Shown here: positions 45,540 through 53,903 of the stretch, piece by piece
Position numbering within the stretch: the stretch's first letter is position 1
Layout: the number at the start of each line of letters is the position of its first letter
Assembly (NCBI GenBank): GCA_018333995.1
Contig: JAGXSG010000028.1
Coordinates: 1 to 64,000 of the forward strand
Direction of reading: 5' to 3'
From: Clostridiales bacterium
GTDB taxonomy: Bacteria > Actinomycetota > Coriobacteriia > Anaerosomatales > SLCP01
Length of the DNA: 64,000 nucleotides
Made by a program: the position numbers and the translations under genes
Notes under the pieces: model-generated
Seen by the model: only the letters and a program-made list of their open reading frames with translations
Databases searched by the model: none
Told to the model about the DNA's origin: nothing

Positions 45540-47004
45540 GCCCCGACGCGCACATCCCGCTGGCGTTCTCGTCTATTCGGCCAAGTTCCTCGGCTTTTTA
45601 GCCGCGCCGGCGGTAGTGTTGATGGCGTCTGTGGGTGGAGGAAGAGGTGACGGCGCCGCGCCTCTTCTCGCAGTAGCGGCGATCGCAGCCGCGATCGTGC
45701 TCGGGTTGCTTGGCACGGTGGCGCTCGCGTGGGCGGAGTGGTACCGCTTCACCTTTCATATCGAGGACGGGACGCTTAGAGTCGAGCACGGACTCATCAT
45801 TCGCAAGAGCACACGGCTCACGCCCGAGCGCATACAGTCGATCGACATGAGGGCCAACCTGCTCTTTCGCGTTCTTGGTCTCGTTACCGTCAACGTTCAC
45901 ACCGCGGGCCGAGGCAGCGCGCCAGAGGTCTCTATCCCGGCGCTGACCGAGGAGGACGCACGCGGGTTCACAGCCGCGCTGCGCGTCCGCGAGAGCATGC
46001 GGTCTTTGGCGACCGGCGGCGACGGCAGCATCGAGGCAACCCCGCGCACGTCCGGACCTGTGTGGCGGTTGTCGACGAGAGAGACGTTGCTCGTTGGCGC
46101 GACGTCCTCGGCGGGCATGCTTGCATTCGCAGCGTTGATGCCGATAGTTGGAGGTTTTGCGCCGGTGCTGTTTGCGGACACGCCTCTTGCGGCTGTTACG
46201 CCGTTTGGATCACCGATGTTCTTTCTGTTCGCGGGCGGGATGCTCGCGGTGATGTTGCTCATCGGTTGGGTCGTGGGAAGCGTATCGACCGCACTTGCGT
46301 ACTGGGAGTTTGCGACAGAGCGGGCGGGTGACGAAGTACGTGTCGAACGTGGCCTCTTGCAGCGTGAGAGCAGGAGCGTGCCTCTCGATAGGATTCAGGC
46401 GGTCCGGCTGATCGAAAGCCCGTTGCGTCAAGCACTCGGCCGGGTAACCGTGGGCGTCGACGCAGCGGGGATCGCCGCGGCTTCCGAAGGGCAAAGCTCG
46501 GGACCGACGATATTGCACCCGCTCATCGTCCGGGCCGACGCCGTGCGATTTGCCGACCTCATGGCGCCAGGCCATAGTGCCGCCCCTCTTCGAGGACTGC
46601 CGAGCGCCGCGCGCAGACGTTACGTGCTTGCCTCCGCCGTTGGCCCCACTGTCCTCGCCGCGGTGCTCACTGCGCTCAGCCCGTGGGGAGCTCTCTCGCT
46701 CGTTCTTCCCGTCGCCGCGGCCGCGTGGGGTGCGCTCGCGTACGCTGATGCTGGATGGAGCGTGCACGGGGGAGTGCTCGCGCTCCGTTACCGCAACGTG
46801 GCGCGCACCTCCGTGCTGATCCGGCGGCAGCGGATACAGTCGGTCTCGGTGAGCCAGAACCCATTGCAGAGGATAGCGGGACTCGGGACGCTCGCCGTTC
46901 GCATCCCGTCAAGTCCTGCGCCTGCGACGTTCACGATTAGGCACATCGGTTTTGCCGACGCGCGCCACGTCCTCGAGTGGGTGTCAGACGGGGTCGAGCC
47001 ATAG
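45529..47004 (+). CDS. Multi-bPH2 (YdbT-like) membrane protein
   Basis: About 491 residues with three bPH2 domains alternating with hydrophobic hairpins: first domain near residues 75-140 (L-R-V-E-H-G-L-I-I-R-K-S-T-R-L-T-P-E-R-I-Q), second near 260-330 (V-E-R-G-L-L-Q-R-E-S), third near 405-480 (L-R-Y-R-N-V-A-R-T-S-V-L-I). ATG 45529 or GTG 45523 are equally possible starts; the gene overlaps the YdbS-like gene by 11 bases. Predicted to sit in the cytoplasmic membrane with the PH domains inside. Confidence 0.85.
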   Translation: MWSEPRRAHPAGVLVYSAKFLGFLAAPAVVLMASVGGGRGDGAAPLLAVAAIAAAIVLGLLGTVALAWAEWYRFTFHIEDGTLRVEHGLIIRKSTRLTPERIQSIDMRANLLFRVLGLVTVNVHTAGRGSAPEVSIPALTEEDARGFTAALRVRESMRSLATGGDGSIEATPRTSGPVWRLSTRETLLVGATSSAGMLAFAALMPIVGGFAPVLFADTPLAAVTPFGSPMFFLFAGGMLAVMLLIGWVVGSVSTALAYWEFATERAGDEVRVERGLLQRESRSVPLDRIQAVRLIESPLRQALGRVTVGVDAAGIAAASEGQSSGPTILHPLIVRADAVRFADLMAPGHSAAPLRGLPSAARRRYVLASAVGPTVLAAVLTALSPWGALSLVLPVAAAAWGALAYADAGWSVHGGVLALRYRNVARTSVLIRRQRIQSVSVSQNPLQRIAGLGTLAVRIPSSPAPATFTIRHIGFADARHVLEWVSDGVEP

Positions 47005-47038
47005 CGTGTCCCGCCAGAGATCCCGGCCTGAAATCCCG

Positions 47039-47068
47039 CTGGCACGCCCCCGATGAGTACGTTATACT
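47039..47068 (+). promoter_or_regulatory. Candidate promoter for tRNA-Leu
   Basis: CTGGCA (47039-47044) and TATACT (47063-47068), 18 bases apart; the predicted start lies about 25 bases upstream of the tRNA 5' end. Confidence 0.5.
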
Positions 47069-47100
47069 GTCGTCCGTCGCGCTCACGGGCGTGGCAAGTC

Positions 47101-47186
47101 GTCCGAGTGGCGGAATGGCAGACGCGCTAGGTTGAGGGCCTAGTGTCCCTAGGGACGTGCGAGTTCAACTCTCGCCTCGGACACCA
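47101..47186 (+). tRNA. tRNA-Leu (anticodon GAG)
   Basis: Acceptor arm GTCCGAG (47101-47107) pairs with CTCGGAC (47176-47182), then A and an encoded CCA (47184-47186). The anticodon stem CTAGG/CCTAG encloses TTGAGGG with anticodon GAG. The long variable arm (GTGTCCCTAGGGACGT region) is typical of type II leucine tRNAs, and the T-loop reads GTTCAACTC. It decodes CUC/CUU leucine codons. Confidence 0.97.
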
Positions 47187-47195
47187 TGAATGATC

Positions 47196-47231
47196 AGCGG
47201 CTTCTCTCAAGGAGAGGAGCCGCTTTCGTTT
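47196..47231 (+). terminator. Rho-independent terminator after tRNA-Leu
   Basis: Arms 47196-47208 and 47212-47224 pair over 13 positions with one G-T, around AAG, and are followed by TTCGTTT. It separates the tRNA from the convergent phosphatase gene. Confidence 0.85.
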
Positions 47232-47264
47232 ACGGCCGAGGTGCTCCCGGACCCCTGCTGTCCC

Positions 47265-49655
47265 TTACTTCCTGCCCAGGTAGCGCATTGCGACGATCGC
47301 CACGTCGTCTCGGGTCTGGCCGCCGGAGTGCGTCTCAACCTCGCGTACGAGCGTGTCGACGACCCCCTGGACGCCTTGGGCCGCTACATCCTCGATGACG
47401 CGGGCGACCCGTTCCTCACCGAAGAATGACGCGCCGTTGCGTGCTTCGATCAGCCCGTCGCTGTAGAGCACCACGATCGTGTTCTCGCTCAAGGTGATCT
47501 CATGCTCGGTGTACGTCGTTGCCGCTAACACGCCGAGTGGCGGGAAACGTTCGATATGGTGCTCAACGCAGAATCGATCGACGCACACGAGCGGGGGTGG
47601 ATGGCCAGCGCACGCAACGCGCAGAGTGCCGGTCGTCATGTCGATCGTGCCGTAGACCGCTGTGATGAAGCGGCTATCATCGATTTGGGATGAGATCGCG
47701 GAGTTGGCGGCTTCAAGGACATGGGCGGGGCGGTGGTCTTGGTATGCGAACGCGCGGATCGTGCTCTTGGCCATCGCGGTCAACGTCGAGGCTTCTAGTC
47801 CCTTGCCGGACACATCACCGAGCACGAACGCGACCACGTCGCGCGCCACGTCGAACACGTCGTAAAAGTCGCCCCCGATGCGCGTGAGTTCAGTCGCCGA
47901 GCGGTAGACGTGTGCGATTTCGAGCCCAGGTACGTTGTCCGGCATGTAGAGAAGGGCCGACTGGAGCGCATCTGCGATCGCGCGTTGAGACTCAAACGTC
48001 CTTGAGGTGTCGATCGCGAGCGCGATCGAGACTCCGAGCTTGCGCGCGAACTCAAGCTCGGAGTCGGAGAACCGGTGCGGCGCGGAGTGGTACACGAAGT
48101 AGATGACGCCGAGCACTTCTCCCCGGAGCGCGAGCGGCACGGCGAGCACCGCGCGCACGTTCCAACGGCGCGTGAGCGCGCGATCGAACCGGTCGTCGGA
48201 AAACGTGTCTGGACTGGCGACGATGTCCGCGCCGTCGATCGCCGACCACGGACCTTCGACGCCATCGGGATGACCAGGAAAACGGTAGAGGTGCGCGATT
48301 GACCAGGTGTGCCGGTGGACCGTCATGAACACCGCGCTCTCGGCACCGAGGGCGTTAGCGCCTTCCTCGGCGGAGATTTGCGCTATCTCTCCTACATCGG
48401 TGGTCGCGCTGATAAGCGTGTCGATCCGGTTGACCGCCTCTGTCAGATCACGCGACCTGCGCAGCTCGGTCTCCCTCTCCTTACGCGCGTCGATGCGTTC
48501 GAGCGTCGCGATGAAGTATCGCGGTGCGCCATCGTCGCCTCTGAGCAAAGTACGGCTCGCCTCGACCCACACCGTGGAACCATCCCTGGTGATGAGCCGC
48601 TTTTCTACCTGGTACTCGTCGATGTCCCCGGCGGTGAGGCCCTCGATGAGGAGCCGTTCTTCCGCTCGATCCTGGGGGTGCGTGATGTCGTCGGGCCGAT
48701 GGTGAGCGAGCTCATCGGGTTCGTATCCGGCGATCGCCGCGAGTCGTTGGTTGTACCGTATCCACTCACCCTGCATGTCGATGTGTGCGATGCCGACGGT
48801 GGCGCGTTCGAACGTCGTGCGGAAGCGAGCTTCGCTTTCGCTCAGGTCGTGAGTGAGTGTCTTCAGGTCGCCAAAGAGCACGTCGAACGGGCGCACCAAC
48901 GCCGTCTCGACGACCGCACGGTACAGGAGGAAGAATGTCGCTACTTTGAGCAGGTGACCGATGAGGTTCCATGTGCCGTACGGATCGGCGTGGAGGGTGA
49001 ACGCCATCTCTGAGGCGATAGCGGCGATTATGGCGGCTGAGAGCAGAACGTAGACTTCACGCTGGAACGCGAAGCGATGGCGGTGCACCGCGACAAGCCC
49101 GAGGCCCATCGTCGCGATGATCGCGTACTCACTCCAGATCTTGAACGGCGTTAATCCCGTGCCGGGAATGAACGCGGCTGGAAACACATCGAACACGAAC
49201 ACCGTGGCCAGGAGTGCGGCGCCTGCGAACCCGAATCCACCGAGCACACGGGCTGCATCGGCCTTGCGGATGGCGAACGCGGGTGCGACGACGAGCGCGG
49301 CCGCTTCAAGGTACCGTGCTATCAGCCACAGCTGAGTGGGGAGATTCGCGGTCGCGTCCGGCAAGATACCGATCCCTGGGTACGAAAAGGTGTGGAGGGT
49401 GTCTACGCACGCCGCAACGAAAAAGCCGACGCTCAGCACGAGCAGATATCCCGCGTCGAAGAAGCGTCTTAAGTTCCACGTGATCATGAACATGCCGGCC
49501 GCGACAGCTATCGAGAATATCTCGACTACCGAGTGGAACATCAGGTAGCCAAAGACTGATCGCACCACGGCAAGGCCCGTGATCGCGGCGAAGAGAATCG
49601 CCACGTACATCGCGGGCGATGTTCGCTGTCCTTGCAGGCGTTCGGGCAGTGTCAT
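47265..49655 (-). CDS. Membrane MASE3-PAS-GAF-SpoIIE serine phosphatase (RsbU-like)
   Basis: 796 residues. Seven or more hydrophobic segments in residues 15-255 form a MASE3-like sensor (S-V-V-E-I-F-S-I near 42; F-D-A-G-Y, D-T-L-H-T-F-S-Y-P-G). A PAS domain follows at about 280-390 (F-R-T-T-F-E-R-A-T-V-G-I-A), a GAF domain at about 405-555, and a PP2C-type SpoIIE domain to the end with G-G-D-F-Y-D-V-F, G-D-V-S-G-K-G, S-D-G-L-I-E-A-R and R-D-D-V-A-I. Such enzymes dephosphorylate anti-anti-sigma factors (STAS proteins) to control alternative sigma factors; no such partner is in the window. ATG 49655 lies six bases after AGGGGA. Divergent from the radical SAM-like gene. Confidence 0.88.
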   Translation of the reverse strand: MTLPERLQGQRTSPAMYVAILFAAITGLAVVRSVFGYLMFHSVVEIFSIAVAAGMFMITWNLRRFFDAGYLLVLSVGFFVAACVDTLHTFSYPGIGILPDATANLPTQLWLIARYLEAAALVVAPAFAIRKADAARVLGGFGFAGAALLATVFVFDVFPAAFIPGTGLTPFKIWSEYAIIATMGLGLVAVHRHRFAFQREVYVLLSAAIIAAIASEMAFTLHADPYGTWNLIGHLLKVATFFLLYRAVVETALVRPFDVLFGDLKTLTHDLSESEARFRTTFERATVGIAHIDMQGEWIRYNQRLAAIAGYEPDELAHHRPDDITHPQDRAEERLLIEGLTAGDIDEYQVEKRLITRDGSTVWVEASRTLLRGDDGAPRYFIATLERIDARKERETELRRSRDLTEAVNRIDTLISATTDVGEIAQISAEEGANALGAESAVFMTVHRHTWSIAHLYRFPGHPDGVEGPWSAIDGADIVASPDTFSDDRFDRALTRRWNVRAVLAVPLALRGEVLGVIYFVYHSAPHRFSDSELEFARKLGVSIALAIDTSRTFESQRAIADALQSALLYMPDNVPGLEIAHVYRSATELTRIGGDFYDVFDVARDVVAFVLGDVSGKGLEASTLTAMAKSTIRAFAYQDHRPAHVLEAANSAISSQIDDSRFITAVYGTIDMTTGTLRVACAGHPPPLVCVDRFCVEHHIERFPPLGVLAATTYTEHEITLSENTIVVLYSDGLIEARNGASFFGEERVARVIEDVAAQGVQGVVDTLVREVETHSGGQTRDDVAIVAMRYLGRK

Positions 49656-49777
49656 GTGGTCCCCTGATCATCATTCAGATAGCGACATCGTGGCACGCGC
49701 TCAGCGCTCATTCAACAGGTGGAGCGCATGGGCTATTCTTGGGTCGTCGTCGGCGACGATACGGAAGGAACGTGGCG

Positions 49778-50503
49778 GTGCTGTCATTTGGCAGGGTAGC
49801 AGTGGGGTGGGGTGAGGCGGTCTCCTGCGGACAATGCGCGCCTGCGTCTCTTTCAGGCACGGCGGCGGCTGGCTACCGCCCCGCAGAGGAAATTATCGCC
49901 GAGCTCATCGCAGCGCGCTCTGTCGATCTGTCGGCGGGGGTGTTGTTCACGGGGCTGGAACCGCTTGCACACCCCGCACTTCCGCGGATCATCTCCGCTG
50001 CGACCGACGCGGGCGTCGAGAGGATCGGCATCTCGACTTCAGCCGCTTTATTCATCGCGGGCGGTAATGCGACCGGCGCGATCGGGGCGGGTGTCCGCGT
50101 GATCGAGATTCCCCTGCTCGGCCCTGATGCCGCCACACACGACGCTTACGCAGGTCAGAAAGGTGCGTTCGAGGCATCGCGCGCGGGCGTAGGACGCTTC
50201 CGTGACGCGGCCGAGGAAACGGAAGTGCGGGTCGCGGTCAGAGGACGCGTCGATGTCTGCGCCCACACAACCCCCATTCTCCCCCAGGTGATCGTGACCT
50301 TCGCCTCGTGGGGAGCCGCGAGCGTCGAGCTTCGAGTTCGGGGCTCGTTGCCGCGCTCGGCAATTGAGCAGGTTCACGCGGCGTGCGAGACAGGTATGGT
50401 AAATGGGGTGTGGGTCGCGGTTGCGGCTCTCGATACTGAGTTTCTCGGAAAAGGCGCTCTTCACGGGACCGACGTTATGTCGTTCACAGAGGTGGTCCGG
50501 TGA
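49778..50503 (+). CDS. Degenerate radical SAM-like protein lacking the full cluster motif
   Basis: About 241 residues from GTG 49778, eight bases after GGAAGGA. The barrel pattern of radical SAM proteins is recognisable: F-T-G-L-E-P-L (the G-G-E-P motif position), I-G-I-S-T-S-A, V-I-E-I-P-L-L-G-P-D-A-A-T-H-D-A and a repeated strand-helix layout. Where CxxxCxxC should be, the sequence is E-A-V-S-C-G-Q-C, so the first Cys is Glu and only two of three cluster ligands remain. A classic [4Fe-4S]-SAM site is therefore not expected. It overlaps the intact radical SAM gene that follows by four bases, suggesting it is a partner subunit. A highly diverged active form with another ligand cannot be excluded. 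Confidence 0.6.
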   Translation: MLSFGRVAVGWGEAVSCGQCAPASLSGTAAAGYRPAEEIIAELIAARSVDLSAGVLFTGLEPLAHPALPRIISAATDAGVERIGISTSAALFIAGGNATGAIGAGVRVIEIPLLGPDAATHDAYAGQKGAFEASRAGVGRFRDAAEETEVRVAVRGRVDVCAHTTPILPQVIVTFASWGAASVELRVRGSLPRSAIEQVHAACETGMVNGVWVAVAALDTEFLGKGALHGTDVMSFTEVVR

Positions 50504-51801
50504 CGCCCGCGGCGCGCGTGCCAGCCGTAAAGGTTGCGCTCGTAGGCGTGAACGCCATCGGGCACCGATCGCTCGCGCTTGGGTATGTGCGCGCCTACGC
50601 TCAGGCAGATCCGCGCCTCGCAGGCGAAGTCGGCTTCGTGACGCTCGACCTCGATGTTGCCGTTGACCCGTGGTGGGTGGCGTATCGGGTTGCCGCGCTC
50701 GAGCCCGACGTGGTGGGGTTCTCGGTCGTGTGCTGGAACGCACGCATCGTCTACGATGCGTGCCGACTGCTCCGCAGCATTGCGCCTGAGGTGCGGATCA
50801 TTGTCGGGGGGCCAGAGCCCGGACCCATTGCCGAGGACGTCATCCGGGCCGTTCCCTCCGTAGACGCTGTCGTCAGAGGTGAAGGTGAGGAGACGTTTGC
50901 CGATTTGCTTTACGCGATTCGCAAGGGGAGGGCGCTTTGGCGGGTAGACGGCGTCACCGCACGAAAGGACGGTGCACCGATTAGCGCACCAGACCGCGGT
51001 CTCTTCGCCGACCTTGATCGCCTCCCATCGCCGTTTCTTACCGGCACGATGCAGCCTGCGGCGACCGGCGCCTACATCGAGACGTATCGCGGCTGCCCTC
51101 ACCGGTGCGGCTACTGTTACGAGGGCAAGGGCACGCAACGGGTGCGACACTTCTCGCGCGAGCGCGTTGAGGCTGAGATAGCTCACGTCACGAGCGTTCC
51201 CGGGATACACTCCTTCTCCTTCATCGACCCGGTGTTCAACCTTAACGGAGAGCGTCTCGAGTGGCTTTCGGGTGTTCTCGCGCCTTACGCCGCACGCGGG
51301 GTGCGCCTCAAGACCATCGAGGTAGACATTGAGCGCATCGGACCACCAGAGGCCGCACTGCTCGCGCGCGCAGGCGTCGCTTCGGTCGAGACCGGTCCGC
51401 AATCGGTGGGAGCCCGCGCGCTCGAGATATGCCGACGCCGTTTCGACCAAGATCGCTTTGCCGCCGGTGTCGCCGCCCTTAAGGGAGCCGGTATCAGCGT
51501 TGAGTGCGACCTCATAATCGGTCTCCCGGGTGACACCGTCTCAGATGTTCTTGCGGGCATGCGGTTCGTGCTCGCTCTCGATCCCGGTGCGATCCAAATG
51601 TCTACTCTCCACGTTCTTCCCGGTACGGACCTGTGGGAGAACGCCAAAGATCACGAACTAGTATTTGACTCCGAGCCGCCGCACGAGGTAATCAGGACCG
51701 CCGAGATTTCGTTTGCGGACATGCGACGCTTGGAGGTGCTCGGCAACGCACTGATGGATCACTACCGTGCGCGTGCGTCGCGCGTCAGAGGAGGAGCGTA
51801 G
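50500..51801 (+). CDS. B12-binding radical SAM protein
   Basis: 433 residues. The N-terminal Rossmann-like cobalamin-binding domain (V-A-L-V-G-V-N-A, P-D-V-V-G-F-S-V, I-I-V-G-G-P-E) lacks the DxHxxG loop, as in many members of this class. The radical SAM domain has C-P-H-R-C-G-Y-C near residue 201 and F-S-F-I-D-P-V-F-N, followed by V-E-T-G-P-Q-S, I-I-G-L-P-G-D-T. GTG 50500 overlaps the degenerate partner gene. Substrate unknown; relatives include methyltransferases and rSAM enzymes for lipids and natural products. Stop lies one base before the aminotransferase start. Confidence 0.88.
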   Translation: MTPAARVPAVKVALVGVNAIGHRSLALGYVRAYAQADPRLAGEVGFVTLDLDVAVDPWWVAYRVAALEPDVVGFSVVCWNARIVYDACRLLRSIAPEVRIIVGGPEPGPIAEDVIRAVPSVDAVVRGEGEETFADLLYAIRKGRALWRVDGVTARKDGAPISAPDRGLFADLDRLPSPFLTGTMQPAATGAYIETYRGCPHRCGYCYEGKGTQRVRHFSRERVEAEIAHVTSVPGIHSFSFIDPVFNLNGERLEWLSGVLAPYAARGVRLKTIEVDIERIGPPEAALLARAGVASVETGPQSVGARALEICRRRFDQDRFAAGVAALKGAGISVECDLIIGLPGDTVSDVLAGMRFVLALDPGAIQMSTLHVLPGTDLWENAKDHELVFDSEPPHEVIRTAEISFADMRRLEVLGNALMDHYRARASRVRGGA

Positions 51802-51802
51802 G

Positions 51803-52969
51803 ATGTCGATGGGAGTCTCGCGACGGGCTGAGGCGATCCGCCCGTTTGTCGTCATGGATGTTGTCGCGCGCGCTAAGGTGCTGGCCGCGTCGGGACACGA
51901 CGTTGTGCGCCTTGAGATCGGGGATCCTGACCTGCCCACGCCGGAGGTCGTCACCAAGGCCGCGGAGGCGGCGATGGAGTCGGGAGATACCGGCTACACG
52001 CAAGCGGCGGGCTTGCCCGATCTGCGTGTCGCGATTAGTCACCACTACTCCACGGCGTACGGAGTCGGCGTCGACCCGGATAACATTGTCGTCACTCAGG
52101 GAACGTCGCCGGCGATGCTCCTCGTGTTTGGCGCGCTCCTCGACCCGGGTGACGAGGTCATTGTCACTGATCCGTGCTACCCGGCGTATCCCAACTACGT
52201 AAACTTCCTCGGCGGTGTTCCGGTGACGGTGCGCGTCAGGGCAGAGGAGGGTTTCAGGATTCGTCCCGAAGAGGTTCGCGCGGCTATCACTCCGCGCACC
52301 CGGGCCATCATGGTCAACTCGCCGTGCAACCCCACCGGCACCGTCTTGCCGCCCGAAGACCTTCAAGCGCTCGCGGCCATCGCCGAGGAGACCGGGGTGT
52401 GGATCGTCAGCGACGAGATCTACCACGGGTTAGACTTCTCAGGTCCGAGCCGCTCGATACTTGAGTTCACCGATCGCGCCTTCGTGCTTAGCGGATTCTC
52501 GAAGGCCTACGCGATGACCGGATGGCGTCTTGGTTACCTCATCGCGCCAACAAAGTTCGTTCGTCCCGCCGAGAAGATCCAGCAGAACTTCTTTTTATGC
52601 GCCAACCACTTTGTACAGGTGGCGGGAACTGTAGCGCTTACCCAGGCCCAAGGTGAGGTCGCCCGGATGCGCGAGATCTACGACGAGCGGCGGCGCTACC
52701 TCATCCCCGCTCTCCGTGACGAGGTTGGACTGGCAATTGCATCCGAGCCCATGGGCGCCTTTTATGTCTTCGCTGATGCGCGTGCGTGGGGACAAGACTC
52801 ACTTGAGCTTTCAAGGCGTATCCTCGAAGAGGCGCTGGTTTCGTGTGCGCCGGGAATCGACTTCGGGCCTGGAGGAGAAGGATTCCTTCGATTCAGCTAC
52901 GCCACATCGCTTGACCGCCTTGCCGAAGGCGTTTCGCGTCTCGTGGAATGGGCGGCTGCCCGCAGATGA
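51803..52969 (+). CDS. Class I/II PLP-dependent aminotransferase
   Basis: 388 residues. G-D-P-D-L-P-T near residue 34, T-Q-G-T-S-P-A near 92, N-S-P-C-N-P-T-G near 170, S-D-E-I-Y-H near 203 and the PLP lysine in S-G-F-S-K-A-Y-A-M-T-G-W-R-L-G near 232 are all present, so it is catalytically complete (aspartate/aromatic/alanine aminotransferase group). ATG 51803 is six bases after GAGGAG. It follows the radical SAM genes almost without gap and is probably in their transcript; the amino acid used cannot be told from sequence. Confidence 0.92.
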   Translation: MSMGVSRRAEAIRPFVVMDVVARAKVLAASGHDVVRLEIGDPDLPTPEVVTKAAEAAMESGDTGYTQAAGLPDLRVAISHHYSTAYGVGVDPDNIVVTQGTSPAMLLVFGALLDPGDEVIVTDPCYPAYPNYVNFLGGVPVTVRVRAEEGFRIRPEEVRAAITPRTRAIMVNSPCNPTGTVLPPEDLQALAAIAEETGVWIVSDEIYHGLDFSGPSRSILEFTDRAFVLSGFSKAYAMTGWRLGYLIAPTKFVRPAEKIQQNFFLCANHFVQVAGTVALTQAQGEVARMREIYDERRRYLIPALRDEVGLAIASEPMGAFYVFADARAWGQDSLELSRRILEEALVSCAPGIDFGPGGEGFLRFSYATSLDRLAEGVSRLVEWAAARR

Positions 52970-53018
52970 GCGCGTGGGCTGGCACGTGTGGGTTCCGCTT
53001 GTCGGAAATGGCTTCGGC

Positions 53019-53047
53019 TTGGCCGACATGGTGCCGATGCGTATACT
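53019..53047 (+). promoter_or_regulatory. Candidate promoter for the PHP gene
   Basis: TTGGCC (53019-53024) and TATACT (53042-53047) with a 17-base spacer. The predicted start, near 53054, gives a leader of about 127 bases. Confidence 0.55.
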
Positions 53048-53053
53048 GGATCA

Positions 53054-53166
53054 GTCGGGAAGACCGGGCCTGCCGGGTACGCGGATGCTTGGTGATTTAG
53101 AACCGGCACGCCAGTTGCACTAATTTCCCTGGCACAGGCCGACACCTTCGGGCGGAAACGCCGTCC
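53054..53166 (+). other. Unassigned 5' leader of the PHP gene
   Basis: The leader contains several GC-rich inverted repeats (for example CCGGGCC/CCGGG around 53065-53085, and a GGCG/CGCC hairpin near 53150) but does not match any riboswitch class I can recognise. It is long compared with the other leaders in this window. Confidence 0.3.
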
Positions 53167-53180
53167 GGGAGGGAGTCTCT

Positions 53181-53903
53181 TTGAGCGAGTGTTGGAGTAA
53201 GGCGGACCTGCACATCCATTCGAATCACAGCGATGGGCTGGCGCGCATACCTGAGATCATGGATCACGTGCAGGAGATGACCGATCTTCGTGTCATCGCG
53301 ATCACAGACCACAACACGATCGAGGGTGCGCTTTTCGCGAAGTCTCTTGAGGACATGTACGACTTCGAGGTCATCGTCGGCGAAGAGATATCCTCTCGCT
53401 CCGGACACGTGATCGGCCTGTACCTCGAACAGCATGTTCCAGCTGGCCTGTCTCTTGTCGAGACCATCACTCGCATCCGTGAGCAAGACGGCATCGTGAT
53501 GATTCCGCACCCGTTTTCCAACCAAGGCGTCTTCGGTCCGTTTGGACGCACGATGTTTCGTGAGGCCGCCAATGAACTCGCATTTCAGGCGCTCGAGGTC
53601 TACAACTCGATTCCGTATCTCGGGTGGGCGAATCGCATAGCCTCCAAGGTGTTCGCGGGAGGCAACGGCATCGCTGCCACCGGTGGCTCCGATGCGCACG
53701 TGCTTCAGGGGATCGGCTCGGGCTATACGCTTTTCCGGGGCTCCTCGGCCGCGGACCTTCGGGTGAGCATAGACCGGTTTGAGACTCGCGCCGAGACGGG
53801 TCCTGGAGGTCTCGGTCTCACGCTCAAGTATGCGCGTAGCATCCGCAAGATTCACCGCCAACACGTCTGGAACTGGGACCGTTGCGAGGCGCGTCACCTC
53901 TGA
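53181..53903 (+). CDS. PHP-domain metal-dependent phosphoesterase
   Basis: 240 residues. The PHP metal site is complete: A-D-L-H-I-H-S-N-H-S-D-G at residues 8-19, T-D-H-N-T near 50, E-E near 71, P-H-P near 113 and S-D-A-H near 172. Relatives hydrolyse nucleotides, histidinol phosphate or 3',5'-bisphosphates. TTG 53181 is five bases after the purine-rich GGGAGGGAG; no ATG or GTG is better placed. Its last ten bases overlap the convergent ferrochelatase-like gene. Substrate unknown. Confidence 0.88.
   Translation: MSECWSKADLHIHSNHSDGLARIPEIMDHVQEMTDLRVIAITDHNTIEGALFAKSLEDMYDFEVIVGEEISSRSGHVIGLYLEQHVPAGLSLVETITRIREQDGIVMIPHPFSNQGVFGPFGRTMFREAANELAFQALEVYNSIPYLGWANRIASKVFAGGNGIAATGGSDAHVLQGIGSGYTLFRGSSAADLRVSIDRFETRAETGPGGLGLTLKYARSIRKIHRQHVWNWDRCEARHL

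Noticed and set aside
47187-49780. tRNA-Leu as an integration site for a mobile element.
   Set aside because: I found no repeat of the tRNA 3' end downstream and no integrase; a normal terminator follows the tRNA.
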